DNA of 64,000 bases from Mucilaginibacter terrenus (GCF_003432065.1 NZ_QWDE01000001.1:1364001-1428000); one strand, 5' to 3'. Shown: positions 41,779-51,441, counted from the first letter of the stretch. Program-made: numbers and translations. Notes: generated by a model not told the origin, from the letters alone.

Positions 41779-42966
41779 ATGGAAATTGAAAACCCAACGA
41801 TTACTACTTATTCGCCTGCCGCCATTTTGAACCTGTTCAATAATTCTATTTCCATCAATCAGACGAAAAGAATTGTACAGCTCAAAGGAATTTACATACA
41901 AGGCAAGGGCAATCAATACAGCGGTTATTTTTACGATACCTTTCGGGACGAATCGTCGGATGCGGCAATAACCATTTTAGTACCGCCATTGATCCGGAAT
42001 GAATTACAACCCAACAAAACAGTGACCGTAAATGGTTTTGTCACCAGGCGCGTGATCAATAGTTCGGGCAGCATTCAGATACAGCTTACGGTAACTGATC
42101 TGGTCGAGCAAACGCAGAATAAGTATAACGAGGACGATCTTAAAAAATTAGAATTAATGCAGCGTAAAGCTGTTTCCGGTTACCGCGATGTTTATAGCTG
42201 GCTCAAAGAGAAGATCATCCGGGAAGAACCATTTAAAATCGGGATCATTATCGGTAAAACGGGCATTATTGATAACGATATCAAACACCAGCTAAGGGAG
42301 TCTATCGGCTTTTACGACCTTTCATTTCACCGCATTAACTTAAGTTCCGAAGAAGAGATTATTACAACCTTTGACCGCCTGAATAATGAAAATTACGGGG
42401 TCATTGCGGTATCCCGCGGTGGTGGTGATAACTTAGATATCTTTAGCCGTTACCCGATTGCTGAAAAGGCCGTAGCCTTACAGGCGATATTCATCACAGC
42501 CATTGGCCATAAAGACGATGTTACCTTGCTTCAAAGAATTGCCGACAAATCCTTTATTACCCCTTCAGAATTAGGTCAGTTTTTAAATGATGTGTATAAT
42601 CATACGATTGAAGACCTGGAAAACTCAAAGGCCAAACTGATTGAATCGGTGAAATTATAGCTGACAGCAAGTTACCAGAAGCAGATCGACAACCTGAATG
42701 AAAAGCTGAAAGCCAATGAAGAACTGCGTTTGAAGACGGCACGCGACATGGAGCAGGTTTACAAAGAAAAAATGGAATTGCTTAACGGTCAGTTAACGGG
42801 TGAACAAAAATTACAGACGGAACGCGTAAGTATCCTAAACGAGCAGCTCAGCACTTACAAAAAACAAATTGCTGAGTTAAATGCTAAAAGCTCCGTTAAC
42901 TGGACAGTGGTCATTATTGCGATAATCATAGGTGTTATTATAGGCTACCTGCTCAAAGGTCATTGA
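41779..42966 (+). pseudogene. xseA: Exonuclease VII large-subunit homologue with internal amber codon and membrane tail
   Basis: The start ATG 41779 gives MEIENPTITTYSPAAILNLF. An OB-fold (about 25-110) and the XseA catalytic core (FKIGIIIGKTGIIDNDIKHQ; YGVIAVSRGGGDNLDIFS; IFITAIGHKDDVTLLQRIAD) follow. An in-frame TAG at 42658-42660 interrupts the gene after ESVKL. Downstream the same frame continues as coiled coil (LTASYQKQIDNLNEKLKANE) to a transmembrane helix (WTVVIIAIIIGVIIGYLLKG), giving 395 residues in all. CAG to TAG would be one transition. The membrane tail is not part of classical XseA, whose C-terminus binds XseB. It resembles proteins carried on Bacteroidota mobile elements. Confidence 0.78.
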
Positions 42967-43495
42967 TCTGGCTGTCCCTGCGGCCAGGCTTTACACTCTA
43001 TCTTTTCTTGGAAAAGGATGCCGTTGCAATCCTGGACAGTCGCCTTCCTGAAGGTTTTAATACGAACAGCTCCGCTGCTGCATTTTTGCTGCGCTGCAAA
43101 AGCATTCGCTTTCACTTCAATTGCCACCACCTCCGATTAAGCGCATTTTTCAGGACTTCACTTGTTTACCCGCTCCGCCGGGAAAGCTGCGCTCGCCTTC
43201 TTGCTGCACTTAATTTCCTGCGACAACATCAGATTGCTTCCAGTTGCTATTTTCCAAAGAAAACGGACAAAAGCGGCGTCAAGATCGGTCAGCCCGTTCG
43301 TACGAACGCATAATGTCCTCCGCTCTGCTACGCCCACCCTTCGGGACTTATAGTTCTCCCGCCCGGGCTTTGCGACCGCCTTTTTGACTTTCTTTTTTAC
43401 CGTTTTTTCTTTTGAAAAATAGCTTTTCAGGGAAAGTCTTCGGGAGAAAAGGGAAACGAAAAAACAAATTTTTTAACCCTTTAAAATTTTTTAAG
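42967..43495. other. Non-coding region of mobile-element type with 14-bp palindrome
   Basis: About 530 bp, more GC-rich than nearby spacers, with Cys/Arg-rich meaningless frames. It includes the perfect palindrome CGTTCGTACGAACG at 43295-43308. The position between element-type genes suggests a regulatory or replication/transfer region, but nothing specific can be shown. Confidence 0.4.
43295..43308. repeat. Perfect 14-bp palindrome
   Basis: CGTTCGTACGAACG reads the same on both strands. It stands alone in non-coding sequence of the mobile-element-type segment and could be a protein-binding site. Confidence 0.45.
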
Positions 43496-44143
43496 ATGAA
43501 AACAGCAGAAAAAAATGCGAACGGTGTGCAAGGCGCAGCAGCAAAAAACGATCAAACAGTTAACCGCATTGAAAACCGCCCAAGCCTGACAGGAAAGGAA
43601 GCCAAACAAAATGAAACCATTAAAGATCAAACACCTGCCCAAATTCCGCAAGTTGAGAAAAACAACCCTGCCGGAGATAAGACCGGTAGCCCCGCTACAG
43701 TGGATAATCAACCCGCTGACCCTGCTAAAGCAGCAGCCTCCGCAGAAGTAGCGCAAGATCCCACCACGACAGAAGTTAAAGAAGAACCGAAAGCAACAGA
43801 GGCAAAAGCCACAGAGGTGAAGTTTGAACCGCAAAAATTTGCTTTGAATTTAGAGCAAACCCTAAAATCAGTAAACGACCTGCACCGCTTGTCCATTCAG
43901 CGTTTGGCGCTTATTGCACGTATCAAGACCTTGGAAGATTTTGAAGTACAGTTGCAGGAAGACAACGACGAACTGGAAAGTAACCCTTACCAAGGGTGCA
44001 AATTGATCATTCAGGATGATAAGCGCCGTGAATTTGTCACCAATACACCTAATCTTATACGCATGGTTTCACAATTCATTTTTGATGCCTGCCATGAAAA
44101 ATTAGCAGATATTGAAGCGAACATCGTTTTTCCCAATGCTTAA
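43496..44143 (+). CDS. Hypothetical mobile-element protein, low-complexity N-terminus
   Basis: About 215 residues from ATG 43496 (MKTAEKNANGVQGAA); the upstream frame to 43412 is basic and implausible. Residues 1-120 are Lys/Glu/Thr/Ala/Pro-rich and probably disordered (KEEPKATEAKATEVKFEPQ). The C-terminal 95 residues fold (FALNLEQTLKSVNDLHRLSI; EDFEVQLQEDNDELESNPYQ; NLIRMVSQFIFDACHEKLAD). Located just upstream of the small ORFs and the DUF932 gene, the usual cargo of Bacteroidota conjugative elements. Function unknown. Confidence 0.7.
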   Translation: MKTAEKNANGVQGAAAKNDQTVNRIENRPSLTGKEAKQNETIKDQTPAQIPQVEKNNPAGDKTGSPATVDNQPADPAKAAASAEVAQDPTTTEVKEEPKATEAKATEVKFEPQKFALNLEQTLKSVNDLHRLSIQRLALIARIKTLEDFEVQLQEDNDELESNPYQGCKLIIQDDKRREFVTNTPNLIRMVSQFIFDACHEKLADIEANIVFPNA

Positions 44144-44218
44144 ACAAATGATGCTCCCATTCCGAAGCTATTGGGATGGTGAGCATTTTTTATGGTTTCA
44201 CGAAAAATAGCAATTCCT

Positions 44219-44347
44219 ATGTACGAGCAATTTATAGAACTGACCAATCAAATATTTTGGGAGGGTTACGCCGAAACATTAGCGAAAGAAAATCCCGCAA
44301 GGTTTCAATTGGAACTAAGCGATTTTATGAACACCTATCATTTTTAA
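44219..44347 (+). CDS. Small mobile-element protein (42 aa)
   Basis: The short frame MYEQFIELTNQIFWEGYAET, ending in NTYHF, is complete between its ATG and TAA; an upstream in-frame ATG at 44192 is a possible alternative. I recognise the MYEQFIELT...GYAE...NPARFQ pattern as a small protein often preceding DUF932 genes on Bacteroidota elements. Role unknown. Confidence 0.55.
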   Translation: MYEQFIELTNQIFWEGYAETLAKENPARFQLELSDFMNTYHF

Positions 44348-44351
44348 AGCA

Positions 44352-44519
44352 ATGGAGGACACGATCTTTTTACTGGTCAAAGTGAGAATCAAAACCAGTT
44401 ACCAAAATATACACGATGCTATTGCCGAACTGCAGACCGAAACGGATTACACGATAGGCAGCACGCAAAATGTACAGGTTATTGAAACGCAGATAATTGA
44501 CTTAAAAACTAAAAATTAA
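44352..44519 (+). CDS. Small mobile-element protein (55 aa)
   Basis: A frame from ATG 44352 (MEDTIFLLVKVRIKTSYQNI) to TAA 44517-44519, 4 nt after the preceding small gene and 5 nt before the DUF932 gene. Amphipathic and acidic (AIAELQTETDYTIGSTQNVQ). The tight spacing on both sides argues it is translated. Function unknown. Confidence 0.55.
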   Translation: MEDTIFLLVKVRIKTSYQNIHDAIAELQTETDYTIGSTQNVQVIETQIIDLKTKN

Positions 44520-44524
44520 ACATC

Positions 44525-45592
44525 ATGGCACATCTAATAAATTTCAATCAGAAAACAGGCAAAAACAGCTTTATGAGTGTAAAAGAAAAAGCCTGGCACG
44601 GGTTAGGGCAAATTATAGACCGCTACCCAACAAGTAGCGAAGCAATACAGCACGCGGGTTTAGATTACATTGTTGAAAAACGCCCTTTGTTTACTTATGA
44701 TACCGCCAACCATTTAGGCGAGGGTAGCGCTGATATAATTATCCCTGAAATTGAAGTGCCTAATTTCTTCGCAACAGTTCGGGCAGATACTGAACAGGTT
44801 TTAGGGGTAGTTGGTAACGATTACGAAGTAGTGCAAAACCGTGATGCATTTTCGTTCTTTGACGCGATCGTCGGAGGGGGCGATTGTATTTTATACGAGA
44901 CCGCAGGCGCATTAGGAAACGGCGAAAGGGTGTTTATTACTGCCAAGCTGCCCGATTATATCCGTGTTGGTGTCAAGGACTGGATAGAGCAATACCTTTT
45001 TTTAACCACTTCACACGATGGTTTAGGTAGTATAACCGCAGCATTTACTCCAATTAGGATTGTATGTAACAACACGCTTAACGCAGCCATGCGTAACCAT
45101 TCAGGAGCAATTAAGATACGGCATACCGCATCTGCTGCCGAGCGATTGAAGCAAGCGCATACGCTCATGGGCATCAGCCGTGATTTGAGCCATGAAATGG
45201 AAGGCTTGTTTAACCAGTGGGCAAAAGTCCGCATTACTGACAGTGAAATAAAAAAGCTGATACAGATCGCTATGGCACCTAATAAAGAGGTTTTAGAACA
45301 TTTAGCGGAAGGCAAGTTTGATCAGCTTTCTACGCATTACACGAACATTGTAGATAGCGTGTATGAATACGCTTTAGCCAGTCCAACGCAACAATTAGAT
45401 ACAACCGCAGGAACGGTATTTGGTGCCTATAATGCTGTGACTGGTTACTTTCAAAATGTACGCAGCTTCAAAAACGACGAAGCGAAATTTAAGTCTATTA
45501 TGGACGGCACAGCTAAACAAAAGGCGCAGGTTGCCTTTAGCTTATGCCGTAATTTTGCAACTCATGGCGGTGAGGCTTTAATTTACAACTAA
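44525..45592 (+). CDS. DUF932 phage/plasmid-like protein
   Basis: A 355-residue DUF932 protein: VKEKAWHGLGQIIDRYPTSS near the N-terminus, IPEIEVPNFFATVRADTEQV, LGVVGNDYEVVQNRDAFSFF, LFLTTSHDGLGSITAAFTPI and RIVCNNTLNAAMRN are hallmarks of the family found on plasmids, phages and integrative elements. Its function is not established. It is the last gene of a plus-strand run starting at 43496 and is the best marker that 41.8-45.6 kb derives from a mobile element. Confidence 0.9.
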   Translation: MAHLINFNQKTGKNSFMSVKEKAWHGLGQIIDRYPTSSEAIQHAGLDYIVEKRPLFTYDTANHLGEGSADIIIPEIEVPNFFATVRADTEQVLGVVGNDYEVVQNRDAFSFFDAIVGGGDCILYETAGALGNGERVFITAKLPDYIRVGVKDWIEQYLFLTTSHDGLGSITAAFTPIRIVCNNTLNAAMRNHSGAIKIRHTASAAERLKQAHTLMGISRDLSHEMEGLFNQWAKVRITDSEIKKLIQIAMAPNKEVLEHLAEGKFDQLSTHYTNIVDSVYEYALASPTQQLDTTAGTVFGAYNAVTGYFQNVRSFKNDEAKFKSIMDGTAKQKAQVAFSLCRNFATHGGEALIYN

Positions 45593-45667
45593 CAAGCACA
45601 AAGGGGAGCGATCCCCCTTGTTTTGAAAAAATGCCGGACGGCGGGCTATCGCCCGCCCGTTTGAGGA

Positions 45668-45716
45668 CGCCCCCTGTTTTCGTATCGTTAATGACCTTTG
45701 GTAAAAACAGGGGGCG
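45668..45716. repeat. 13-bp perfect inverted repeat with 23-nt spacer
   Basis: CGCCCCCTGTTTT (45668-45680) is exactly complemented by AAAACAGGGGGCG (45704-45716). It lies between the DUF932 gene and the convergent RnlB-like gene. It could be a terminator-like structure or an element-specific site; a U-tract is not obvious. Confidence 0.55.
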
Positions 45717-45753
45717 CTGTAAGATTGCTACAATTAAATTGCAACAATTATAT

Positions 45754-46110
45754 TTAATTTAATGTCAATTCGAGAAAACGCTTTTTCGCAGAAGATGTTA
45801 AAATACCTTTATCCAATAAACTTGGGTGATGGATAAAGTAATTATTGCTTTCGTTTATTACATAGTCAGGAACGATTTCTTTATTTGAGAAATCATTAAT
45901 GTTCAATATAGAGCCATTAAAATGGATTGTAAAAAATCTCTTCGCGGTCAAGCCGTTGCTTAATAGAAGATCAATAAAAACTTTTCCGTAGAATTTTTTT
46001 TGCCTCAAATCATTGTTGAGGTTTTCCAACAATAAATCAATTCTTATACTATTATTTACAATAGCTAAAATTGAATCATTAGGTAAATCTATGAAATTAT
46101 AGTGCTTCAT
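45754..46110 (-). CDS. rnlB: RnlB-family antitoxin
   Basis: A 118-residue protein. KVFIDLLLSNGLTAKRFFTI is the family's hallmark stretch (LFDLLLSNG...RF), preceded by a short helical N-terminus. RnlB binds and restrains the RNase toxin RnlA. Its start overlaps the end of the rnlA gene by 4 nt, so toxin and antitoxin are co-translated in toxin-first order, as in E. coli rnlAB. The length is close to the E. coli protein. Confidence 0.82.
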   Translation of the reverse strand: MKHYNFIDLPNDSILAIVNNSIRIDLLLENLNNDLRQKKFYGKVFIDLLLSNGLTAKRFFTIHFNGSILNINDFSNKEIVPDYVINESNNYFIHHPSLLDKGILTSSAKKRFLELTLN

Positions 46111-47153
46111 ACTGCCTTTATATAATAACTATTAGATGCTTCAATTATTTCAAATATCTCAGCCAAAATATCTTGTGCATCTTCTTGGTCATCAATAATA
46201 CGTGTAGAATCTATTGTCCCATCAACATGAAATAACCCGTGTCTGTTCTTCTTATAATATTTATATGCCTCCTGAATTGCAACTATTTGGTTGGCATTAA
46301 ATAAATGATGGTGATCAGCAGATAATGTAGCAGTGTCTGTTGCATCATCATAACTTACGTAACCACCAAAATTGTCACCAATAACGATGCCACAATCTTT
46401 AAACATCTTTTTAATGAATCCCTCTAAACCTCTAAGTGCAGGATATACGATATATGAATAATCCGCTAACGTAGCTTGAATCTTTTTCAGTACTATAGCA
46501 GGACTAATAATCGCAGTTAATGTATCACCTAAAAAAAGATGTGCAGTTGGCAAAGCGATTTTTAATTCTTCCAGTACGTCATCTACTGAAGCAGGTACCT
46601 GAATTGTTGCCAATTGCATTGCAATCACATCCTTAAATGGCAATATTTCGGTTAATACTTCAATCATTGCCCATTTGAGATACAAATTTTCCCCTTGGAT
46701 ATATAAACTACCAGAATTGTACCTGTTTAAATAAATATCGCCTCCGCCTGGTGCTGTGAGTTTGTATTGAACGCCATTAGGTAAATTTACTGGCGCCGAA
46801 ACATTAACTTTCAAATCAGTAAAAAATTCGAGTATTACATCGAAATGATCCTGCGTGATTTGTTTAGTATATAATGTACGGGAAGCTGGATGTTCATAGG
46901 TACAGGTGGAAATCACATGCTGAGCAATTTTATCTGCGAGATCAACATTTTTCGTTGAAACTGGATTTAAAGTAACCTTTCCATTAACCGTATAGTAAAT
47001 GTCTAATTGAGCTTTAGGCTCACCGTCCAATTCGATATGGTATTGGTGAAATACAGGAGACTTTTCGGTAATTGTTATAACGGCATCGGGATTATACTCC
47101 TGTATTGTATTATTAATTTTTGCTTTGTTTAGCTGTAAACCTTTATAAGACAT
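46107..47153 (-). CDS. rnlA: RnlA-family HEPN ribonuclease toxin
   Basis: A 348-residue protein with an N-terminal TBP-like repeat section (YHIELDGEPKAQLDIYYTVN; LNPVSTKNVDLADKIAQHVI), a second repeat, and a C-terminal HEPN-like domain starting ALRGLEGFIKKMFKDCGI. The catalytic R-x4-H motif is in KKNRHGLFHVD, followed by DDQEDAQDILAEIFEII. In E. coli, RnlA cleaves mRNA and blocks phage T4 lacking Dmd; RnlB neutralises it. This pair is therefore a likely toxin-antitoxin and anti-phage module. It borders the mobile-element-type segment and the island repeat. Confidence 0.85.
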   Translation of the reverse strand: MSYKGLQLNKAKINNTIQEYNPDAVITITEKSPVFHQYHIELDGEPKAQLDIYYTVNGKVTLNPVSTKNVDLADKIAQHVISTCTYEHPASRTLYTKQITQDHFDVILEFFTDLKVNVSAPVNLPNGVQYKLTAPGGGDIYLNRYNSGSLYIQGENLYLKWAMIEVLTEILPFKDVIAMQLATIQVPASVDDVLEELKIALPTAHLFLGDTLTAIISPAIVLKKIQATLADYSYIVYPALRGLEGFIKKMFKDCGIVIGDNFGGYVSYDDATDTATLSADHHHLFNANQIVAIQEAYKYYKKNRHGLFHVDGTIDSTRIIDDQEDAQDILAEIFEIIEASNSYYIKAV

Positions 47154-47522
47154 GCCATTTAAAAAGATTGCGAAAATAAGAGTATATATTTTAATCCTAT
47201 TAATTTAATTATACTGTTGCCTTAAGTCATATATCTAAAAAGAAAAGGAAAAGAAGAAGCCGGTAAAAATGCTATAAAGTTAATATATAACGGAATACGT
47301 GTTGCTAAAAAATACTGAACTCATAGTCATTATTTAGGTTTTTTTAAAGTTCTGACTTCATTGTAAGAATCAGCAGGTCTGTTTTTAAAAAAAAGTAACA
47401 GCTTTGCATTGGCTATAATCGTATATTTGATTAGTCAAGAAAGTGGGCACCTAACTAAGCACCTGAAGATTGACTTTCTTTGTAAATAGCTGATAATAAG
47501 CACATTTTAGAAACAGGTTCGA
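47154..47522. other. Spacer between rnlA and the island repeat
   Basis: AT-rich. Presumably contains the rnlA promoter on the minus strand. No gene recognised. Confidence 0.4.
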
Positions 47523-47647
47523 GCCCAGGTGGGCGCACAAAGTAGACAGGTTCTACACTTCGAACCCCCTTAAATCGCTAATTTAAGGGGGTTTCTCGTT
47601 AATTATCCCTTTACCAATCCTTTATAAAGCCAATGTTCTCGTTACCT
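47523..47647. repeat. Imperfect 125-bp island-flanking repeat, left copy, with hairpin
   Basis: Aligns with 56487-56609 over its full length with roughly three quarters identity by eye (shared words GCGCACA, AGTAG, TTCTACAC, ATTTAAGGGG, TCGTTACCT). It begins at a T-loop-like word GGTTCGAGCCC followed by GGGCGCAC, reminiscent of a tRNA 3' end, but no tRNA could be folded. It contains a perfect 11-bp terminator-like hairpin CCCCCTTAAAT/ATTTAAGGGGG (47565-47591). Probably an attachment-site remnant. Confidence 0.6.
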
Positions 47648-47855
47648 ACCCGACTACCTGTTTTTTGTTTTTAACTTAGGGAACACAAACCGATTCAATG
47701 AATTGAATACAGTCTATTATAGCGTTGAAAGTTGATTTTATGAACCAATTTTTGTGGTGTTTGTGTTACCTGTTGTGTTACGTAAAAACGGGATGAAGTA
47801 ATAAACATTTAAAACTTAAAAATTAGATCTTGTGCAAACATCACAGTCGTTTGAT

Positions 47856-48341
47856 GTGCATTTCACCATCAAAAAAGAAAGGATAAGGACAGTGTGATGA
47901 ACGGTTACGCTGCTTTTACGGTCAACAAAGAACGCTTTCGTTTCGCTTTGAAACATTATGTAAAAATCGAGCATTTGGATGTGGGTCGCGGCCATTCTAG
48001 GATTAAAGTTCAGGAAGTTAAAGAGACCAATGATTACTTGGAGCAGGTCAAATTTACGATCACCACTTACTACCAGCAATTGCAGATCGCCAGGGAAAGG
48101 TAACACCGCAACTACTCACGGCCATGTTTCTCGGGGAAGAGACCGAACAAACTCATTCGCTCAGCAAGTTAATGGACTATCATTACGAGACCGCCTCTGC
48201 AGCCCTAACCTGGAGTATTCGAAAACCGCAAAACGATCGACATCAGGATCAATGATGTCGACTATAAGTTCGTTGTTGACTTTGATACCTATCTCCGGAA
48301 CCATAAGCAAAAAGATCACCAACAGCTAATGAATGCGCGAA
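47856..48341 (+). pseudogene. Tyrosine recombinase (integrase) remnant
   Basis: Frames broken by several stops and shifts together spell the N-terminal part of a Bacteroidota tyrosine recombinase. VHFTIKKERIRT and AAFTVNKERFRFALKHYVKI form an arm-type DNA-binding domain, then KVQEVKETNDYLEQVKFTIT. After a shift, VTPQLLTAMFLGEETEQTHS and LSKLMDYHYETASAAL form the SAM-like core-binding domain; after another shift, INDVDYKFVVDFDTYLRNHK. The catalytic domain is gone. It lies just inside the left island repeat, where an integrase gene is expected. Confidence 0.7.
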
Positions 48342-48933
48342 CAATTAACTTCGTGTTCCAGCTGACCATCCTCCCTGCTTTAATTAAAATAATTAAACCC
48401 GGAAGTGAGGCTTGTAATTTCATCTTTGCCGAAATTGTAACGGCAAGGGTGAGTGGCGGTTATACTTGAGGAATCAGCACCGATAGTATAATTGCCATGC
48501 ACTTATCGGTCGTTTTAAAGGGCAGCTTCATGTCTTAGCTGTAGTCTTTGTACTTTAAGCTACCGTGCACATAGTGCATATCCAGAAATTAAGAATAAAA
48601 TGCTTTTGTTTTCTTCCGGTGTTCGGCAAAGTGCTCAAAAACCAAAGGCAGCTTCGGTAACTTGTGTAATTCAGTTGTTTACGACGGGAAACTGTTGAAA
48701 GCAATATGGCCGTGAGCTTTTCAACTTCACAAAAGTAATAATGATAGGCAATTGTTTTGTTGGATTATATGATTGCAGGTTCTTAATCATTTAACACTGT
48801 GTGAATTTTGGTGTTAAATGACTTTTAAACCCTAATACAATAAGATCCGCCATCATCACCACAAAGCTACTCCCAACCACTAAGGCACGGAATGCTAAAA
48901 GCATAGGCAGGATATTTCTACAGGTCTGATTCT
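48342..48933. other. Spacer with a perfect 11-bp inverted repeat
   Basis: No gene recognised. TCATTTAACAC/GTGTTAAATGA (48787-48797 and 48811-48821, 13-nt loop) is a perfect stem, possibly a terminator for the ATPase operon on the minus strand or a leftover element site. Confidence 0.45.
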
Positions 48934-51441
48934 TTATAATCCTATATTGGTACGTGTCCGCCATTTAAACAATTCAAACCATATAACCGAGATAAAGCCA
49001 ATCATGAAGCTTATTGTTAGCTGACTGATATTTAAATGTTTAAAGCCAAAGAATTGTACTAACGACTTAAAATAGATTAGCGAAGCTGATATAAGCAGGG
49101 TAACCCCAATAATGATTAATACCAAATTATTTTTGTACCGGATAGTGGTAAGCAATGAATAATAAAAGGAACGGTTAACCAGGGTCAGCAGAATATTCGC
49201 CGTGATCAAGCAAACAAATACCATTGTCCGTGTCAGCGGCTCGTCAGCGCCCTGACTTACCGCATATTGGTAAGTGGCCAGCGTACCCCCGGTGATCACC
49301 AAACCCTGTATGATGCTTAGCGCTAGCTCCTTCCAGTTGAAGAAAGTGGTACTGAAGGGACGCGGCTTTTGCAGCATCGTGTTTTTTTCCATCGGCTCGT
49401 TCTCATAAATGATCGAGCAGGTGGGTCCCATAATTAGTTCCAGGAAAATAATGTGCACGGGTGAAAAAATGTTAGGATAGACCCAGCCTAAGGCCAGGGG
49501 TATAAACACCGTCAGAATGATCGGAATATGGATGGAGATGATGTATTGAATGGCTTTTTTCAAATTGGCATAAATTCGCCGGCCCATAGCAATGGCAGCT
49601 ACCATTTTCGAAAGATCATCTTCCAGCAAAATCAGGGATGCCGCCTGTTTCGCGATCTCCGTACCCTTTTTGCCCATTGCAATACCTATGTGGGCAGCCT
49701 TCAGCGCGGGACCGTCATTAACCCCGTCACCGGTCATAGCCACAATTTCATTTTTTGCTTTCAGTGCATTAATGATCTTAAGTTTGGCTTCCGGGAACAT
49801 CCGGGTAAATATATTTGTGGTTTCCACCCGGTCGCTAAGCGCTTTTTCGGGAAGGCGCATCAGTTCGTCGCCGCTCATGCGTTGATCAGCGCCCTGGAAA
49901 TCAATCTGCCGGGCTATGGCCCCAGTGGTTTCCGCATTGTCTCCTGTAATAATCTTAACTGCAATACCGGCACTGTAAAACTCCTTTAATACAGCACTGA
50001 TGTTCTTTTTAGGCGGATCATAAAAGGCCACAAGCCCTTTAAAAGTAAAATTAAATTCCTGCTGCCTGGCGGGGTAATTATTTCCGGTAAAACGAGTTTC
50101 CCCTACGGCCAGTACCCGATACCCGTCAACGGCCATGGCCTCAATCGCCGATGCGATCCGTTTCTTCTCATCACTGCTTAAAAGACTGACGCTGATTAAT
50201 GCTTCCGGTGCGCCTTTAGCAGCAATGATCCGGTGCCCCGCTGCATTCTCAAACAGATGGGTCATCATGGGCGGCTTGCCACCCAAAGGATATTCGTGGA
50301 TCATCCGGTAATCAGGTCGCTCATCTTTGCGCGCAAAGCCGGCATAGGCCGCGTGCAAAGCAACCTCCATCGGATCGAAGGGTAACGGTTCACTGGCCCA
50401 CATGGCCAGACTTAACAACTGCTGTTCTGCCTTGGAAAATTGTTTTAATTTAGCTTCCGAGGTGCGGTCCTCCAGCAGGGTATATACTTTGGCCAAGCTC
50501 ATTTTGTTCTCGGTTAAGGTACCGGTCTTATCCGTGCAGATCACCGAAGCGCTGCCCAGGGTCTCCACCGTTTTCATTTGTTTAACCACGATACCCATTT
50601 TCATCATTCGCCAGGCGCCCAGTGCCATAAAAGTAGTGAACGCAACGGGGATCTCCTCCGGTAAGATGCTCATCGCCAGCGTGAGCGCTTTAATTAGGCT
50701 GTCTAAGATATTCGTGGTATGCGAGTAGTTGATCGCCCATACCGCCAAAAACACGATCAATCCGGCGATCACCATTTTCTTTACAAAATTGTTGATTTGC
50801 CGTTCCAGAGGCGTTTTTTCTTCTTCAATATTCTCCAGACTCTCGCCAATCTGACCCAGGCGGGTTTGGTTACCGATGGCCGTTATCGTTGCAACGGCCA
50901 AGCCGCTGGCCACGGTCGTTCCGTGAAAAATGAAAGGATCGGGCGAAGAACTGTCTTTATTAACAGCCAAAGATTCGCCGGTAAGGATACTCTCATTTAC
51001 CGAAAAATCATTGGAGTGCACGATCCGTCCATCGGCCATAACCGACATACCTTCTTCAACAATCAGGGCGTCGCCAACCACCAGAGAGGTGCTGTCGATC
51101 TCCAAAACCTCGCCATTCCGGATAACCTTGCACTTGGGTTGGGAAAAATCCTTCAGCTTCTCGAGCGCGTTCCGGCTTCGGGAATCCTGATATAAAGAGA
51201 TGCCTGCCACCAGCACAATTGCAAAAGCCAAGAAGATACCGTCACCGGTATTTCCACTAATAAAGTAGATGCCGGAGGTAATTAGCAGTAAGATCACCAT
51301 CGGTTCTTTTGCTAATCCTTTCAAAGCATTAACAAATCCGTTTTCATTTTTAAACGACAGGCTGTTTGCCCCATATTTCAGCCTGGCAGCGATGACCTCA
51401 CTATCACTAAGGCCCCGCAGATTAAAACGCTCAGCCTGCAT
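48934..51441 (-). CDS. P-type cation-transporting ATPase
   Basis: About 835 residues from ATG 51441 (MQAERFNLRGLSDSEV), chosen because upstream ATGs at 51513 and 51537 overlap uspA further. It has ten-helix P2-type architecture: actuator TGES in NESILTGESLAV, the phosphorylation site ICTDKTGTLTENK and the hinge AMTGDGVNDGPALKAA. The M4 motif is ILPEEIPVAF in place of the PEGLP of Ca2+ pumps. The ion is therefore uncertain; a divalent cation such as Ca2+ or Mn2+ is most likely. It overlaps the UspA gene by 11 nt, so the two are coupled. Part of the metal/stress island. Confidence 0.9.
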   Translation of the reverse strand: MQAERFNLRGLSDSEVIAARLKYGANSLSFKNENGFVNALKGLAKEPMVILLLITSGIYFISGNTGDGIFLAFAIVLVAGISLYQDSRSRNALEKLKDFSQPKCKVIRNGEVLEIDSTSLVVGDALIVEEGMSVMADGRIVHSNDFSVNESILTGESLAVNKDSSSPDPFIFHGTTVASGLAVATITAIGNQTRLGQIGESLENIEEEKTPLERQINNFVKKMVIAGLIVFLAVWAINYSHTTNILDSLIKALTLAMSILPEEIPVAFTTFMALGAWRMMKMGIVVKQMKTVETLGSASVICTDKTGTLTENKMSLAKVYTLLEDRTSEAKLKQFSKAEQQLLSLAMWASEPLPFDPMEVALHAAYAGFARKDERPDYRMIHEYPLGGKPPMMTHLFENAAGHRIIAAKGAPEALISVSLLSSDEKKRIASAIEAMAVDGYRVLAVGETRFTGNNYPARQQEFNFTFKGLVAFYDPPKKNISAVLKEFYSAGIAVKIITGDNAETTGAIARQIDFQGADQRMSGDELMRLPEKALSDRVETTNIFTRMFPEAKLKIINALKAKNEIVAMTGDGVNDGPALKAAHIGIAMGKKGTEIAKQAASLILLEDDLSKMVAAIAMGRRIYANLKKAIQYIISIHIPIILTVFIPLALGWVYPNIFSPVHIIFLELIMGPTCSIIYENEPMEKNTMLQKPRPFSTTFFNWKELALSIIQGLVITGGTLATYQYAVSQGADEPLTRTMVFVCLITANILLTLVNRSFYYSLLTTIRYKNNLVLIIIGVTLLISASLIYFKSLVQFFGFKHLNISQLTISFMIGFISVIWFELFKWRTRTNIGL

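Noticed and set aside
42963..43313. 116-codon plus-strand frame
   Set aside because: Cys/Arg/Leu-rich translation without domain pattern in a region with no coding signal; starts at the end of the XseA-like gene.
44176..44385. 69-codon frame overlapping the small mobile-element genes
   Set aside because: The alternative frames at 44219-44347 and 44352-44519 give coherent, tightly spaced small proteins; this one is their shadow.
47515..47540. tRNA gene ending in GGTTCGAGCCC...GCGCAC
   Set aside because: No upstream sequence folds into acceptor, D and anticodon arms, and the T-stem is mismatched. Kept only as a possible attachment-site remnant.
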